Under the pieces are notes generated by a model. That model was not told where the DNA came from. It saw nothing but the letters and a program-made list of their open reading frames with translations, and did not search any database. Both the position numbers and the translations under genes were made by a program. A stretch of 64,000 nucleotides of DNA from Weissella soli (lineage in GTDB: Bacteria; Bacillota; Bacilli; Lactobacillales; Lactobacillaceae): contig NZ_CP017326.1 of the NCBI RefSeq assembly GCF_001761545.1, forward strand, positions 1,612,001 through 1,676,000. The letters are read 5' to 3'. Positions 28,399-37,241 of the stretch are shown here, piece after piece. The first letter of the stretch is position 1. Every line of letters begins with the position of its first letter.

Positions 28399-28485
28399 AT
28401 GAAGGTAAACGGACAATTTCAACAAATGAATCAAATTGCGTCTACCTCAGTCACCACTGGATCCTCATCTGGACACCGCGGTTGA
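28399..28485 (+). CDS. Ser/Thr-rich attenuator leader peptide
   Basis: A 28-codon ORF whose residues 15-24 read STSVTTGSSS, eight of ten Ser or Thr; it ends GHRG. It precedes the Ser/Thr transporter gene sstT and overlaps the start of a chain of alternative hairpins. Such a run of the regulatory amino acid is the mark of ribosome-mediated attenuation. An AGGG-like site lies before the ATG. Confidence 0.8.
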   Translation: MKVNGQFQQMNQIASTSVTTGSSSGHRG

Positions 28486-28588
28486 CTGCCTTTTCGTCAG
28501 CCGTTGTCACGCAATGGCTGACTAGCACCCTAATGTATCACTTAAAGTGAACAGGACTAGTCTATGTAAATGGACTAGTCCTTTATTT
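28448..28588 (+). promoter_or_regulatory. Six-segment Ser/Thr attenuator of sstT
   Basis: Segments: 1 CAGTCA (28448-28453), 2 CGGTTGAC..TG (28479-28488), 3 GTCAGCCGTTG (28496-28506), 4 CAATGGCTGAC then TAG (28512-28525), 5 (28553-28562) and 6 (28573-28582). Pairs 1:2, 3:4 (11 bp) and 5:6 (10-bp perfect terminator stem then T-rich tail) exclude 2:3 (8 bp) and 4:5 (GACTAG/CTAGTC). A ribosome slowed in the Ser/Thr run would block segment 1 and so favour 2:3 and 4:5, which prevents the terminator. Confidence 0.8.
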
Positions 28589-28620
28589 TGTAGCTGAAGA
28601 GAATTTTGGAGGAGAGAATT

Positions 28621-29853
28621 ATGAAGAACGCATGGCAATGGTGGAAGGATCAAAACTTGGTTATCCAGATTATAATGGGCATGTTATTGGGCTTGCTATT
28701 AGCAGTGGTAGTTCCAGATGCGACGTGGTTGGCTATTTTTGGAACTTTATTTGTTTCAGCCTTGAAAGCAGTCGCCCCGATTTTGGTCTTTGTGTTGGTG
28801 ATTGCTGCAATCGCCCAACATAAAAAGGGGGTTAAGACCAACATGCGCACCGTGTTAGGCCTGTATTTTGTGGGCACGTTCATGGCCGGTTTGGTTGGTG
28901 TACTGGCAAGTTTCTTGTTCCCAACATCTTTGCAGTTGGTTAAGAGTACCCAGAAAATCGATGCCCCCAGCGGTATTGGTGAAGTATTGAATAATTTGTT
29001 GTTGAAGTTGGTGGATAACCCAATTAATGCATTAAGTCAGGCCAACTATATTGGTATCTTGGCGTGGGCCATATTGATTGGTTTTGCTTTGCGACATGCC
29101 TCTGTCTCAACTAAAGTTGTCATTCAGGATATTTCGGTCGCTATTTCGGCCATCGTGAATAATGTCATCCAGTTGGCACCATTTGGAATCATGGGTCTGG
29201 TCTACCAGGCGGTGGCGGTGAATGGATTGGGTGCTTTGGCTGATTATGGTCGTCTGCTATTTGTATTAATTGGTGCAATGTTGGTGGTCGCATTGGTGGT
29301 CAATCCGTTGATCGTCTTTGTGGCTGCCCGGCGTAATCCATATCCGTTGGTTTTCGCGACATTGCGTGAAAGTGGTGTCACGGCCTTCTTTACACGTAGT
29401 TCAGCAGCCAATATCCCAGTGAACATGCGTTTAAGTGAAAAGCTTGGGTTGAATCCAGATACGTATGCTATCTCAATCCCCTTGGGGGCAACAATTAACA
29501 TGGCTGGCGCAGCGATTACGATCTCAGTCTTGTCATTAGCGGCAGCGCACACATTAGGCATCACCGTTGATTTTTGGACAGCGGTTATCCTGGTACTATT
29601 GTCTGCAGTATCAGCTGCCGGGGCTTCCGGCGTTGCTGGTGGATCACTGTTATTGATCCCAATGGTGACAAGTCTGCTAGGTATTCCAGGTGATATCGCT
29701 GCCCAAGTGGTCGGTGTCGGATTCATTATTGGTGTGATTCAAGATTCCGCTGAAACAGCATTGAATTCATCATCAGATGTTGTGTTCACCGCAACGGCGG
29801 AATATGCCCAGGAGTTCATTGGTAATCGGTCACGTGAAGTGGCTGTCGACTAA
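28621..29853 (+). CDS. sstT: Serine/threonine:Na+ symporter
   Basis: Imports serine and threonine with sodium. The 410 residues have about eight to nine membrane segments; family signatures include [15 protein letters not shown] (the serine-rich re-entrant loop) and [12 protein letters not shown] (the NMDGT-equivalent). This wording is that of SstT rather than GltP. The ATG at 28621 follows GGAGGAG. Control by the Ser/Thr leader attenuator immediately upstream supports the substrate call. Confidence 0.93.
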   Translation: MKNAWQWWKDQNLVIQIIMGMLLGLLLAVVVPDATWLAIFGTLFVSALKAVAPILVFVLVIAAIAQHKKGVKTNMRTVLGLYFVGTFMAGLVGVLASFLFPTSLQLVKSTQKIDAPSGIGEVLNNLLLKLVDNPINALSQANYIGILAWAILIGFALRHASVSTKVVIQDISVAISAIVNNVIQLAPFGIMGLVYQAVAVNGLGALADYGRLLFVLIGAMLVVALVVNPLIVFVAARRNPYPLVFATLRESGVTAFFTRSSAANIPVNMRLSEKLGLNPDTYAISIPLGATINMAGAAITISVLSLAAAHTLGITVDFWTAVILVLLSAVSAAGASGVAGGSLLLIPMVTSLLGIPGDIAAQVVGVGFIIGVIQDSAETALNSSSDVVFTATAEYAQEFIGNRSREVAVD

Positions 29854-29856
29854 GAT

Positions 29857-29888
29857 TTAACGTCCCAGCACTTGTTTGGGGCGTTTTT
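29857..29888 (+). terminator. Terminator after sstT
   Basis: AACGTCCCA pairs with TGGGGCGTT, followed by T. Confidence 0.7.
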
Positions 29889-29966
29889 GCATTAAATGGT
29901 TGCGGGTTCCATTGTTGGCAGGCGCCTCCTGTGCGTTATAATTATTATTAATAAGGGGGTATGAAC

Positions 29967-30926
29967 ATGTCAGTAGAAGTAATGAATCCAGACGTTGCAC
30001 AGGATGTTTGGAAGGACATCGGTCAGCATGTCGATTTTGTCGTGTTGCAATTAAAGCGCACGAATTTGGCGCAAGAACAAGCAGCGATTCAAGAATTTGC
30101 AGACCGCTCACAAGCGATCATCCGATCAATGAATATTCGCGCCGAAGACGCCGGTCTAAAGGTCGCGATTGGGTTCTCAAACGCGGCTTGGGACTATCTA
30201 TTTCCCACTGCGCCAAAGCCCAAGGAACTTGAAACATTCACCACGATTGCTGGGGATGAAGCGGAGTACACGATGCCGGCCACTGCTGGTGATATTTTCC
30301 TACACATCCGGGCAGCCAATGAGGCGGTCGTGTACGAAGTGGTTACACAGTTCATGCGTTTTTTGAAAGATGTCACCACGGTGCTCGATGAGACGAAGGG
30401 GTTCCGTTATTTTGAAGGACGGGCCATTATTGGCTTTATCGATGGCACAGAGGCGCCGGCGATTGCTGACGCAGCAGAATACGCAATTATCGGTGCGGAG
30501 GATCCCGAATACATTAACGGATCCTATGCGTTTGCGCAAAAGTGGCTTCATGATATGAATTTCTGGCAAGCCATGAAAACCGAGGAACAAGAAAGGGCGG
30601 TGGGCCGTGAAAAGTTTACGGACTTAGAGCTGGCCGATGATGATAAATATAAGAATGCACACAACGTTGCTTCAAAGTTGGAAGTTGATGGCGAAGAACA
30701 AAAGATTGTTCGCATGAATGTGCCTTTCTCCGATGCAGCCACTGATAAGACGGGCACATATTTTATTGGTTATGCACGTCATTGGACAGTTACTAAGGGG
30801 ATGTTGCAGCAGATGGTGGCAGAGCGTGACTTCTTGTTAACGTTCTCAACGGTTGAAACCGGTCAACTTTTCTTTATTCCATCACGGGATACCTTAGCGG
30901 CCATTGCGGATGGTCAGTTAAACTAA
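29967..30926 (+). CDS. Dyp-type (deferrochelatase/EfeB-like) haem peroxidase
   Basis: Haem-dependent peroxidase of 319 residues. The GXXDG motif is GFIDGTEAP near residue 156, with further family wording FYFIGYARHWT-like at the C-terminus (YFIGYARHWTV). No Tat signal is seen, so it is likely cytoplasmic. The ATG at 29967 was chosen because AAGGGGGT abuts the ATG at 29961 too closely. It is monocistronic with TATAAT near 29938. Confidence 0.9.
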   Translation: MSVEVMNPDVAQDVWKDIGQHVDFVVLQLKRTNLAQEQAAIQEFADRSQAIIRSMNIRAEDAGLKVAIGFSNAAWDYLFPTAPKPKELETFTTIAGDEAEYTMPATAGDIFLHIRAANEAVVYEVVTQFMRFLKDVTTVLDETKGFRYFEGRAIIGFIDGTEAPAIADAAEYAIIGAEDPEYINGSYAFAQKWLHDMNFWQAMKTEEQERAVGREKFTDLELADDDKYKNAHNVASKLEVDGEEQKIVRMNVPFSDAATDKTGTYFIGYARHWTVTKGMLQQMVAERDFLLTFSTVETGQLFFIPSRDTLAAIADGQLN

Positions 30927-30976
30927 AATTACTTAGCGCACTAGTCAAAACTAATTTGGCTGGTGTTTTGTTGTAC

Positions 30977-31026
30977 AAAAAAGCCTACCGATAAGTCCCA
31001 ATACGGAGCTCATCGATAGGCTTTGG
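30977..31026 (-). terminator. Terminator of guaA
   Basis: Read on the - strand, a 13-bp stem with one mismatch (arms 31012-31024 and 30979-30991) is followed by a run of T. Confidence 0.8.
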
Positions 31027-31076
31027 CCGAGCACTATCTCGATTAGTTCAAGATAGGCCGATAAAGATTATTTAGG

Positions 31077-32621
31077 TTATTCCCACTCAACGGTTGCGGG
31101 TGGTTTAGCCGTAATGTCGTAGACGACGCGGTTAACATGGTCAACTTCATTTGTGATGCGGCGGGAAATTTCAGCGAGAACATTCCAGTCGATTTTGGCA
31201 AAATCAGCCGTCATACCATCAACGGATGTGATAGCACGGATGGCAACGGTGTGATCGTATGTCCGGAAGTCACCCATCACACCAACGGACTCGACACCGG
31301 TATCAACGGTGAAGTATTGCCAAATTTGGCTATCCAAGCCGCGGTTGGCGATTTCTTCGCGTAAGATAGCGTCTGATTCACGCACAATTTCAAGACGTTC
31401 GGCCGTGATTGCACCCATCACCCGGATACCCAAGCCAGGACCTGGGAATGGTTGACGCCAAACCAGGTGGTGTGGAATACCTAATGCTTCACCAAGGACA
31501 CGCACTTCATCTTTGAAAAGCTTATTAAGTGGTTCAATCAACTTAAAAGCCATGTCCTCTGGCAAACCACCGACATTGTGGTGTGATTTGATGGTTTGCG
31601 CAGTATCGGTACCAGATTCGATGACGTCGGTGTACAAAGTACCTTGTGCTAAGAATTCAATACCATCAAGCTTTGCTGCTTCGTCATTAAAAACTTGGAT
31701 GAATTCGTTACCAATGATTTTACGTTTTTGTTCTGGGTCAGTAATGCCAGTCAACTTTGATAGGAAGCGTTCCTGAGCATCAACTTTGATGATATTCAGC
31801 CCAAATTTGCCACCCAATGACTCCATCACTTCATCGGCTTCGTTTTTACGGAGCAAACCGTGATCAACGAAAATTGAAGTTAATTGATCACCGATAGCCC
31901 GTTGCAACAAAACACCAACAACTGATGAATCAACACCACCAGAAAGACCAAGCAGCACTTTTTTATCACCAACAGTTTCACGAATCAAGCGCACTTGCTC
32001 TTCGATGAATCCTTCCATGTGCCAGTTAGCTTCAGCGCCGGCAATGTTAGTAACGAAGTTCCGTAAAATGTCAGTGCCATGCTCAGAAATAGTGGTTTCG
32101 GCGTGGAATTGGACACCGTATAACTTCTTTTCATCATTCGCAATGGCTGCGATCGGTGTCTTAGCAGAACCACCAGCAATCACGAAACCAGCGGGTAATT
32201 CAGTGACATTATCAGAGTGAGACATCAAAACAACTTGTGATTCAGGCGTGCCATCTAACAAGTTTGATTGATCTTTGTGGCTTAAAACCGTCGCCCCAAA
32301 TTCACCATTACCAGGGTTGGCTTCGACCGTACCACCAAGCTTTTGCGCCATTAATTGCATACCGTAGCACACTCCCAACATGGGAATACCAAGCTCGAAA
32401 ATCGCAGGATCAATGTCAAAAGCATCGTTTTCGTAGACTGATTTAGGACCACCAGATAAGATGATTGCCTTGGGGTTGTAGTCTTTAATCTCTGCAACAG
32501 TCATTTTATGTGACTTCAATTCAGAGAAAACGCCGATTTCGCGAATACGACGTGCCAATAGTTGGTTATATTGTGAACCATAGTCTAGAACTAAGACTTT
32601 ATCGTGAGTCTCGTTAGCCAT
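31077..32621 (-). CDS. guaA: GMP synthase (glutamine-hydrolysing)
   Basis: Converts XMP to GMP with glutamine and ATP. The class I amidotransferase domain has the nucleophile in GVCYGMQ and the His/Glu of [13 protein letters not shown]; the synthetase has the P-loop GLSGGVDSS and the dimerisation domain ends PPATVEWE. The length of 514 is normal. AGAGG precedes the ATG. A guanine riboswitch with terminator lies upstream, so high guanine stops transcription of this gene. Confidence 0.97.
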   Translation of the reverse strand: MANETHDKVLVLDYGSQYNQLLARRIREIGVFSELKSHKMTVAEIKDYNPKAIILSGGPKSVYENDAFDIDPAIFELGIPMLGVCYGMQLMAQKLGGTVEANPGNGEFGATVLSHKDQSNLLDGTPESQVVLMSHSDNVTELPAGFVIAGGSAKTPIAAIANDEKKLYGVQFHAETTISEHGTDILRNFVTNIAGAEANWHMEGFIEEQVRLIRETVGDKKVLLGLSGGVDSSVVGVLLQRAIGDQLTSIFVDHGLLRKNEADEVMESLGGKFGLNIIKVDAQERFLSKLTGITDPEQKRKIIGNEFIQVFNDEAAKLDGIEFLAQGTLYTDVIESGTDTAQTIKSHHNVGGLPEDMAFKLIEPLNKLFKDEVRVLGEALGIPHHLVWRQPFPGPGLGIRVMGAITAERLEIVRESDAILREEIANRGLDSQIWQYFTVDTGVESVGVMGDFRTYDHTVAIRAITSVDGMTADFAKIDWNVLAEISRRITNEVDHVNRVVYDITAKPPATVEWE

Positions 32622-32692
32622 TATGTCCTCTTTCTTAAGATGCGTATTTGCCTTTTACCTACTTTAATATAGGTGATCCGCAGTGAATTTTG

Positions 32693-32753
32693 TAAATAAA
32701 AAAGCATTTTTCACGGCCTATCAAATCGATAGTTCCGTGAAAAATGCTTCGCA
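32693..32753 (-). terminator. Riboswitch expression-platform terminator
   Basis: On the - strand, AAGCATTTTTCACGG (complement of 32735-32749) pairs with CCGTGAAAAATGCTT (complement of 32702-32716), then T. The TTCACGG part of its 5' arm can alternatively pair with the CCGTGAA at the 3' end of the aptamer. Confidence 0.85.
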
Positions 32754-32778
32754 GGTATGCAAACACACCAGTTAGCCA

Positions 32779-32848
32779 TTCACGGATAGTCACGACTTTC
32801 GGGGCGTGGTAGAAACTGCTGGCCATTCTCCAGCGATATATCTGTAAA
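32779..32848 (-). promoter_or_regulatory. Guanine riboswitch aptamer upstream of guaA
   Basis: The - strand has the purine riboswitch core: P2 CGCTGG/CCAGCAG around an ATGG loop, the invariant GTTTCTACC, P3 with a CCCCGAAAGT-type loop, and GTGACTAT. The C in GACTAT (position 74 of the xpt aptamer) predicts guanine over adenine. P1 is TTTACAG with CCGTGAA. The P1 3' strand is complementary to the terminator 5' arm, which gives an off-switch. A -35 TTGAAA and -10 TAAGAT spaced by 17 bases lie just upstream (about 32870-32899 on the - strand). Confidence 0.93.
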
Positions 32849-32942
32849 TACAATTGTTTTCTTTTCATCTATCTTACGTTAAGCGCAGGTCTTTTTCAAT
32901 AAGAGGATGATGAGAAGTAGCCAAAGTCATGTGGACAATACA

Positions 32943-32971
32943 AAAAACCGAAGTAACGAGAATGTCCTTCG
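32943..32971 (-). terminator. Terminator-like hairpin on the - strand
   Basis: ACCGAAG and CTTCGGT form a stem followed by T6 when read on the - strand. What it terminates is unclear; the bases from 32975 to 33063 hold no supported gene. Confidence 0.55.
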
Positions 32972-33063
32972 GTACCTACTGAGATTAAATTTTTAACGAG
33001 GTAATGCTAAATAAATCGAGCAACTGAGCATGATGATCCCGGTTACAAGGCTAAGGATAGTTA

Positions 33064-33097
33064 AAAAGCACAGAATACTTAGAGTATTCTGTGCTTT
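33064..33097. terminator. Terminator of the LacY-like permease gene
   Basis: AAAGCACAGAATACT pairs with AGTATTCTGTGCTTT around a 3-base loop, with A and T runs on both sides. Confidence 0.85.
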
Positions 33098-33143
33098 AAT
33101 TTATGCTAGAGATAAAACAGAATGTTTATCACGCTGTGTTAAA

Positions 33144-34382
33144 TCATCTCGTTTGCATATTATTAATGCCGTTGTGTTCCTTTTCTAAAAAGAACGCTGC
33201 TATTATTGTAATAACTAAGACAATGCTACCCATAATTAAGTAAGTGTGCTGGAATCCAATAGAATCATAGAAGTTCCCAGCTAATGCTGAAAAGATGAAA
33301 ACAGATATTTGTTTCATGAAGTTGGCAGCTAATGCATAAATGGTGGCATATAAATTATTGTCAAATGCCCCGTTAATGTATTTCATGATAGATACTAGGA
33401 CTAATGGCATCTCAAATCCTGCCAGCAACCTTAATACGACGATAAAGATCCAATTTGGTGCTAACGCCGTACCGATAATTCGAATGGCTGTAATGAATCC
33501 ATAAATGATTAGCCCATTCCGTGCACCAATTTTATTAATGATGTAAGGCATTGGGATCATGAGGATTATTTCAATGATCATTTGAATCGTCACCACATTA
33601 GAGTATACGGTTGTGGCATGAGAGACAGACGGGAAAAACGTTTGAAAGAAGATCACGAATTGTTGATCGAACACATCATATAGTGCCGAAGCTCCCATAT
33701 AGAAGATACCGAGAATCCAAAAGTTTTTCAATTTTAGTAGGTGCCGAACGTCGGCCATGGAGATTCGGTCAGTAACGTCAGTAACTTCGTCAATATTTTC
33801 GGTGTTAATTTTGTCAAAAAACGCAAACATTATCAACGCAACAATGGCGGTTACAGTGGCAGCCCAAAAGATTAGATTGGGATTTATCAAGAATAACCGA
33901 CCACCTAAAAATGAAGCCACAGCCCCGGCGATTGAACCACCAATTCTGGAGTGCCCAAATTCAAAGTTGTTTGTGATCGATGCACGTTGAATATACTGTT
34001 CAATAACTGAAACACCGCCATTTAACACAAACGATAGGTAGATTCCGGTAATGACAGCAATAACAAAAGGATTAGTAGCGGCAAGTAGCGGCATAAATAG
34101 CCATTCAAAGTAGGGCCCGATCAGAACACCTACGCCCAATATAATGAAGACTAAGGTTTTTTTCATGACTAATCTGTCTGAGAAAAAACCAAATAATGGT
34201 TGGAAAGCTAATGACATAGCAGCCATCATTGAAAAGACAATACCGGCTTCGCTACCATTTAATTTTGCAACTTGTTCCAACCAGAGTGTCAAATAACCAG
34301 AAACGATGGCCCATATGAAGAAGTATGAAAAGTGTGAGACAGGGAATGACCAGAACATCCCCTTTTTGGTTGAGTTTTCCAT
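33144..34382 (-). CDS. Oligosaccharide:H+ symporter, LacY/RafB-type MFS
   Basis: A 12-helix permease of 412 residues beginning FWSFPVSHFSYFFIWAIVSGYLTLWL, the hallmark first helix of the oligosaccharide:H+ symporter family (LacY, RafB, CscB). A GFFSDRL motif lies between helices 2 and 3 and a long central loop is rich in Asn, Glu and Thr. Located 21 bases after the GH43 gene on the same strand, it probably imports arabino- or xylo-oligosaccharides for it. Confidence 0.88.
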   Translation of the reverse strand: MENSTKKGMFWSFPVSHFSYFFIWAIVSGYLTLWLEQVAKLNGSEAGIVFSMMAAMSLAFQPLFGFFSDRLVMKKTLVFIILGVGVLIGPYFEWLFMPLLAATNPFVIAVITGIYLSFVLNGGVSVIEQYIQRASITNNFEFGHSRIGGSIAGAVASFLGGRLFLINPNLIFWAATVTAIVALIMFAFFDKINTENIDEVTDVTDRISMADVRHLLKLKNFWILGIFYMGASALYDVFDQQFVIFFQTFFPSVSHATTVYSNVVTIQMIIEIILMIPMPYIINKIGARNGLIIYGFITAIRIIGTALAPNWIFIVVLRLLAGFEMPLVLVSIMKYINGAFDNNLYATIYALAANFMKQISVFIFSALAGNFYDSIGFQHTYLIMGSIVLVITIIAAFFLEKEHNGINNMQTR

Positions 34383-34403
34383 TACGCTGTTTTCTCCTAT
34401 TCA

Positions 34404-35384
34404 TCAGTTAACTGTGAAATGTTCGGGCTGGCCGAACTGTGGATAGCCATTGTCATCATATGAAAATGATTGCACCATTGTGTGTCTATTTGGGTCATAG
34501 AGGGGGTCACCCTTAATGTCAGAGTAATTTCTGATGTGGTAAACCAGTAAGTCCTCAGTACCATCTTCAGATACAGTGAAGGAATTGTGGCCAGGCCCTA
34601 ATAGATTATCTTTTGTATTAGATGTAAAGACAGGATGATCAAGTTTGTGCCAAGATTTTTCATCTAATAAATCAGCATTTTCATCAGATACTAACATCCC
34701 TATGCAATAATTTTCGTCTGTCGCACTACCTGAATAGGTTAAAAAGAATTTTCCATTTCTGTGTAGGACAGCGGGTCCCTCATTAACGGCAAAGATCTGT
34801 GTCTCCCAACTATATTCAGGTTTGGATAGTAGTACAGGATTGGTTTTTAGGGTCCATGGATTTTCCATTTCAGAAATGTATAAGTTTGTATTGCCAAAAA
34901 TATCAGGATCTTTTTGCGCCCAAACATAGTATAATTTGTCATCATGTTCAAAAGTAGTTGCATCTAGCGAGAAGGAATCCATAGGGGTTTTGATTCGCCC
35001 TTTCTCGACCCAATCATCTTCGTTACGCATAGGATCTGGCTTGTCGCATTCAATGACGTACATTCTGTGTTGGAACATACCATTTTGATCAAAGTCGGTC
35101 GTGCTCGCTGCAGCATAGTAGATGTACCACTTGTCGTTAATAAAATGGATTTCAGGTGCCCAGATAAGCTCACTTTGTTCGCCAGAACCAGAAGCATGTT
35201 TGCGCCAAATTGTTCGCGGCAGGGCATGAGCTAATCCTGCAATAGTTTTGGATCTCCTGAGTTCTATCCGATTGTATGACGGTACAGATGCTGAAAAATA
35301 ATAGTAACCATCGGTATGTTTGTAAATGTAAGGATCTGCCCTTTGGATAATCAAAGGGTTAGGATATGAAATAGAGGGTTGCAT
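34404..35384 (-). CDS. Glycoside hydrolase family 43
   Basis: Five-bladed beta-propeller glycosidase of 326 residues without a signal peptide, so it acts in the cytoplasm. The three catalytic acids of GH43 are recognisable: RADPYIYK (general base Asp), SFSLDATTF (pKa modulator Asp) and NEGPAVL (general acid Glu); WAPEIHF is also conserved. The most likely activity is alpha-L-arabinofuranosidase or exo-arabinanase on imported oligosaccharides. It is the first gene of an operon with the LacY-type permease, under a perfect cre site. Confidence 0.9.
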   Translation of the reverse strand: MQPSISYPNPLIIQRADPYIYKHTDGYYYFSASVPSYNRIELRRSKTIAGLAHALPRTIWRKHASGSGEQSELIWAPEIHFINDKWYIYYAAASTTDFDQNGMFQHRMYVIECDKPDPMRNEDDWVEKGRIKTPMDSFSLDATTFEHDDKLYYVWAQKDPDIFGNTNLYISEMENPWTLKTNPVLLSKPEYSWETQIFAVNEGPAVLHRNGKFFLTYSGSATDENYCIGMLVSDENADLLDEKSWHKLDHPVFTSNTKDNLLGPGHNSFTVSEDGTEDLLVYHIRNYSDIKGDPLYDPNRHTMVQSFSYDDNGYPQFGQPEHFTVN

Positions 35385-35412
35385 AAAACACTCCTTTTGA
35401 TTTGATTTTGAT

Positions 35413-35426
35413 TGAAAGCGCTTTCA
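35413..35426. promoter_or_regulatory. cre site upstream of the GH43 operon
   Basis: TGAAAGCGCTTTCA is a perfect palindromic catabolite-response element about 30 bases before the GH43 start. Confidence 0.9.
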
Positions 35427-35593
35427 CAAGGTCTATTAAAACGCTTTTTTTATAAATTTGCAATAAATATATTGATATTATTGAATTAAATTCAATTTAA
35501 ACAACATTTATGTTGTTTTTAGGAGTATATTTAGTGTTAGATAAAAAAATAAAACACTTTCTTGTTTCTTAAATTGTTAAATGGAGAATAGTT

Positions 35594-36484
35594 ATGGATC
35601 TTGGTATTGAAGAACAATCGTTGATTGTTTACAAAGCATTAGCTAGTGATGTTAGATTAGCTATTATCAGATTGCTGTCTAAGGATAAGATGACGGTGAC
35701 TGAGATTGCGAATAACTTAAAATTAAGCAATACGATCGTTTTAATGCATTTGGATAAGTTATATAAGGCTAATTTGATATCTTTTGAAAAGTTAGGCCAT
35801 AATAAGGTGGCGCAAATCAAAGTTGATAATATAAATATTCATTTTCCTACTAACGTTTATAGTGAGTTAGAACATTATGAGATAGAGATTCCAATTGGGC
35901 ATTATACTAATTTTTCGGTTCAACCTACTTGTGGATTAGCAGGCCAAATGGACTATATTGGTAAGGTTGATGAACCAGCCTATTTTATGGATCCTCAAAG
36001 AGTTGACGCAGGAATGATCTGGTGGAATGAAGGATTTTTAGAATATCAATTGCCAAACTATGCAGGAAAAGATAAGCAGATTGAAATGATGGAATTTTCG
36101 CTCGAACTAGGTTCTGAGTTTCCATTTTCAAATAATGTTTGGCCATCGGATATAACGTTCTTTTTGAATAACGTCAGGTTAGGGACCTGGACCAGCTTGG
36201 GAGATTTTTCTGATACACGCGGTGTTTACACTCCCGATTGGGTACCTGATAATGTGAATCAGTACGGTATTTTAAAAAACATTAGAATTACTAATGAAGG
36301 ATGCTTTTTAGATGGGAAACCATTTTCAGATGTAAAATTAGCAGATGTTGTTGATGGTGAGGCAACCTTCGTGCTCAAATTGTCTGTGGACGAGACCGCT
36401 AAAAATGATGGTGGGTGTACCATTTTTGGTAAGGGATTTGGTAATCACGATCAGGGTATCAATATGAAAATATTTTATAAATAA
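35594..36484 (+). CDS. ArsR-type HTH regulator with C-terminal sensing domain
   Basis: A 296-residue protein divergent from the GH43 operon. Residues 1-85 form an ArsR-like winged helix (VRLAIIRLLSKDKMTVTEIANNLKLSNTIVLMHLDKL). The remaining ~200 residues look like a beta-rich jelly-roll domain (WNEGFLEYQLPNYAG, EFSLELGSEFPFSNNVWPSDITFFLNNVRLGTW), a fusion seen in some sugar-utilisation loci. It probably senses an arabinose-containing sugar. Its codon use is more AT-rich than its neighbours, which hints at acquisition of the locus by transfer. Confidence 0.8.
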   Translation: MDLGIEEQSLIVYKALASDVRLAIIRLLSKDKMTVTEIANNLKLSNTIVLMHLDKLYKANLISFEKLGHNKVAQIKVDNINIHFPTNVYSELEHYEIEIPIGHYTNFSVQPTCGLAGQMDYIGKVDEPAYFMDPQRVDAGMIWWNEGFLEYQLPNYAGKDKQIEMMEFSLELGSEFPFSNNVWPSDITFFLNNVRLGTWTSLGDFSDTRGVYTPDWVPDNVNQYGILKNIRITNEGCFLDGKPFSDVKLADVVDGEATFVLKLSVDETAKNDGGCTIFGKGFGNHDQGINMKIFYK

Positions 36485-36485
36485 A

Positions 36486-36552
36486 ACTCTATTCTGACGA
36501 CAATAGAGTTGCAATAAGCACCATTTAAACTCGAGAGGGATGCTTATTTCTG
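36486..36552 (+). terminator. Tandem terminator hairpins after the ArsR-type gene
   Basis: ACTCTATT / AATAGAGT (36488-36510) and AATAAGCA / TGCTTATT (36513-36549) are two successive stems. Confidence 0.65.
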
Positions 36553-36605
36553 CATAATGACTCTAGTAGCAGTACCACATAAAATGCCATAAGTTGGAGA
36601 TTAAG

Positions 36606-37145
36606 ATGACTGAATCAAAAGTAACTAAAATCATTGTGCGTTATCCAGAAGGACAACAGCCCAATTTCGTGATACCGACCACATATGCCCCTTATCGTTT
36701 TTTGTTAGGACGGCAGGGATCAAATCCACTCGTTGCCATTGGCATGAATCCTTCAGCCGCCCGTGATGCCACAAGTGATCGGACAGTGAATCGGGTGATT
36801 GCAGCAAGTGAAAAGCTGGGATATGACGGTTGGACAGTCATTAACACATATCCAGAACGGGCGACCGATGCCGCCAACATGGACGCCTTAGATGAAAACC
36901 TACTAGCAGAAAATTTAGCTACTGTGCGCACCTATTTAGTAGCAAATGACATCAAAGAGGTTTGGGGTGCTTGGGGTGATTTGAAATTTGACGCGTTGAT
37001 TAAGGGTCGGGACGCTTTATTAGCGTTATTAAAGGAATTAGATGTTCAAGTATTTTACTTTAAAACTTTAACTAAGTCCGGAAATCCGCGCCATCCACTC
37101 TATCTCAAAATTGATATTGCTGAAAAATTTTATCTGGATTTTTAA
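36606..37145 (+). CDS. DUF1643 family protein
   Basis: A 179-residue protein of the DUF1643 family; conserved wording is RFLLGRQGSNPLVAIGMNPSAARDATSDRTVNRV and WGAWGDLKFD. Function is unknown. The ATG at 36606 follows TTGGAG; the TTG twelve bases before overlaps that site. It is monocistronic and convergent with rlmD. Confidence 0.88.
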   Translation: MTESKVTKIIVRYPEGQQPNFVIPTTYAPYRFLLGRQGSNPLVAIGMNPSAARDATSDRTVNRVIAASEKLGYDGWTVINTYPERATDAANMDALDENLLAENLATVRTYLVANDIKEVWGAWGDLKFDALIKGRDALLALLKELDVQVFYFKTLTKSGNPRHPLYLKIDIAEKFYLDF

Positions 37146-37189
37146 ATGCTTGTGGGCTAACTTAGCTAATAAAAAATAAATATTATAAA

Positions 37190-37234
37190 AAAAACCACTA
37201 GATTGTATCGGAGTACAATCTAGTGGTTTTTCGA
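37190..37234. terminator. Bidirectional terminator
   Basis: A 17-bp stem (AAAACCACTAGATTGTA paired around TCGGA-type loop) with A and T runs between converging genes. Confidence 0.85.
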
Positions 37235-37241
37235 ATAACTA

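Noticed and set aside
32659-32868. 69-residue reading frame on the - strand
   Set aside because: It spans the guanine riboswitch and its terminator; the RNA structure explains the conservation.
32975-33096. Hydrophobic reading frame on the - strand ending SIYLALPR before a terminator
   Set aside because: It lacks a start codon with a binding site and may be a gene remnant; too weak to call.
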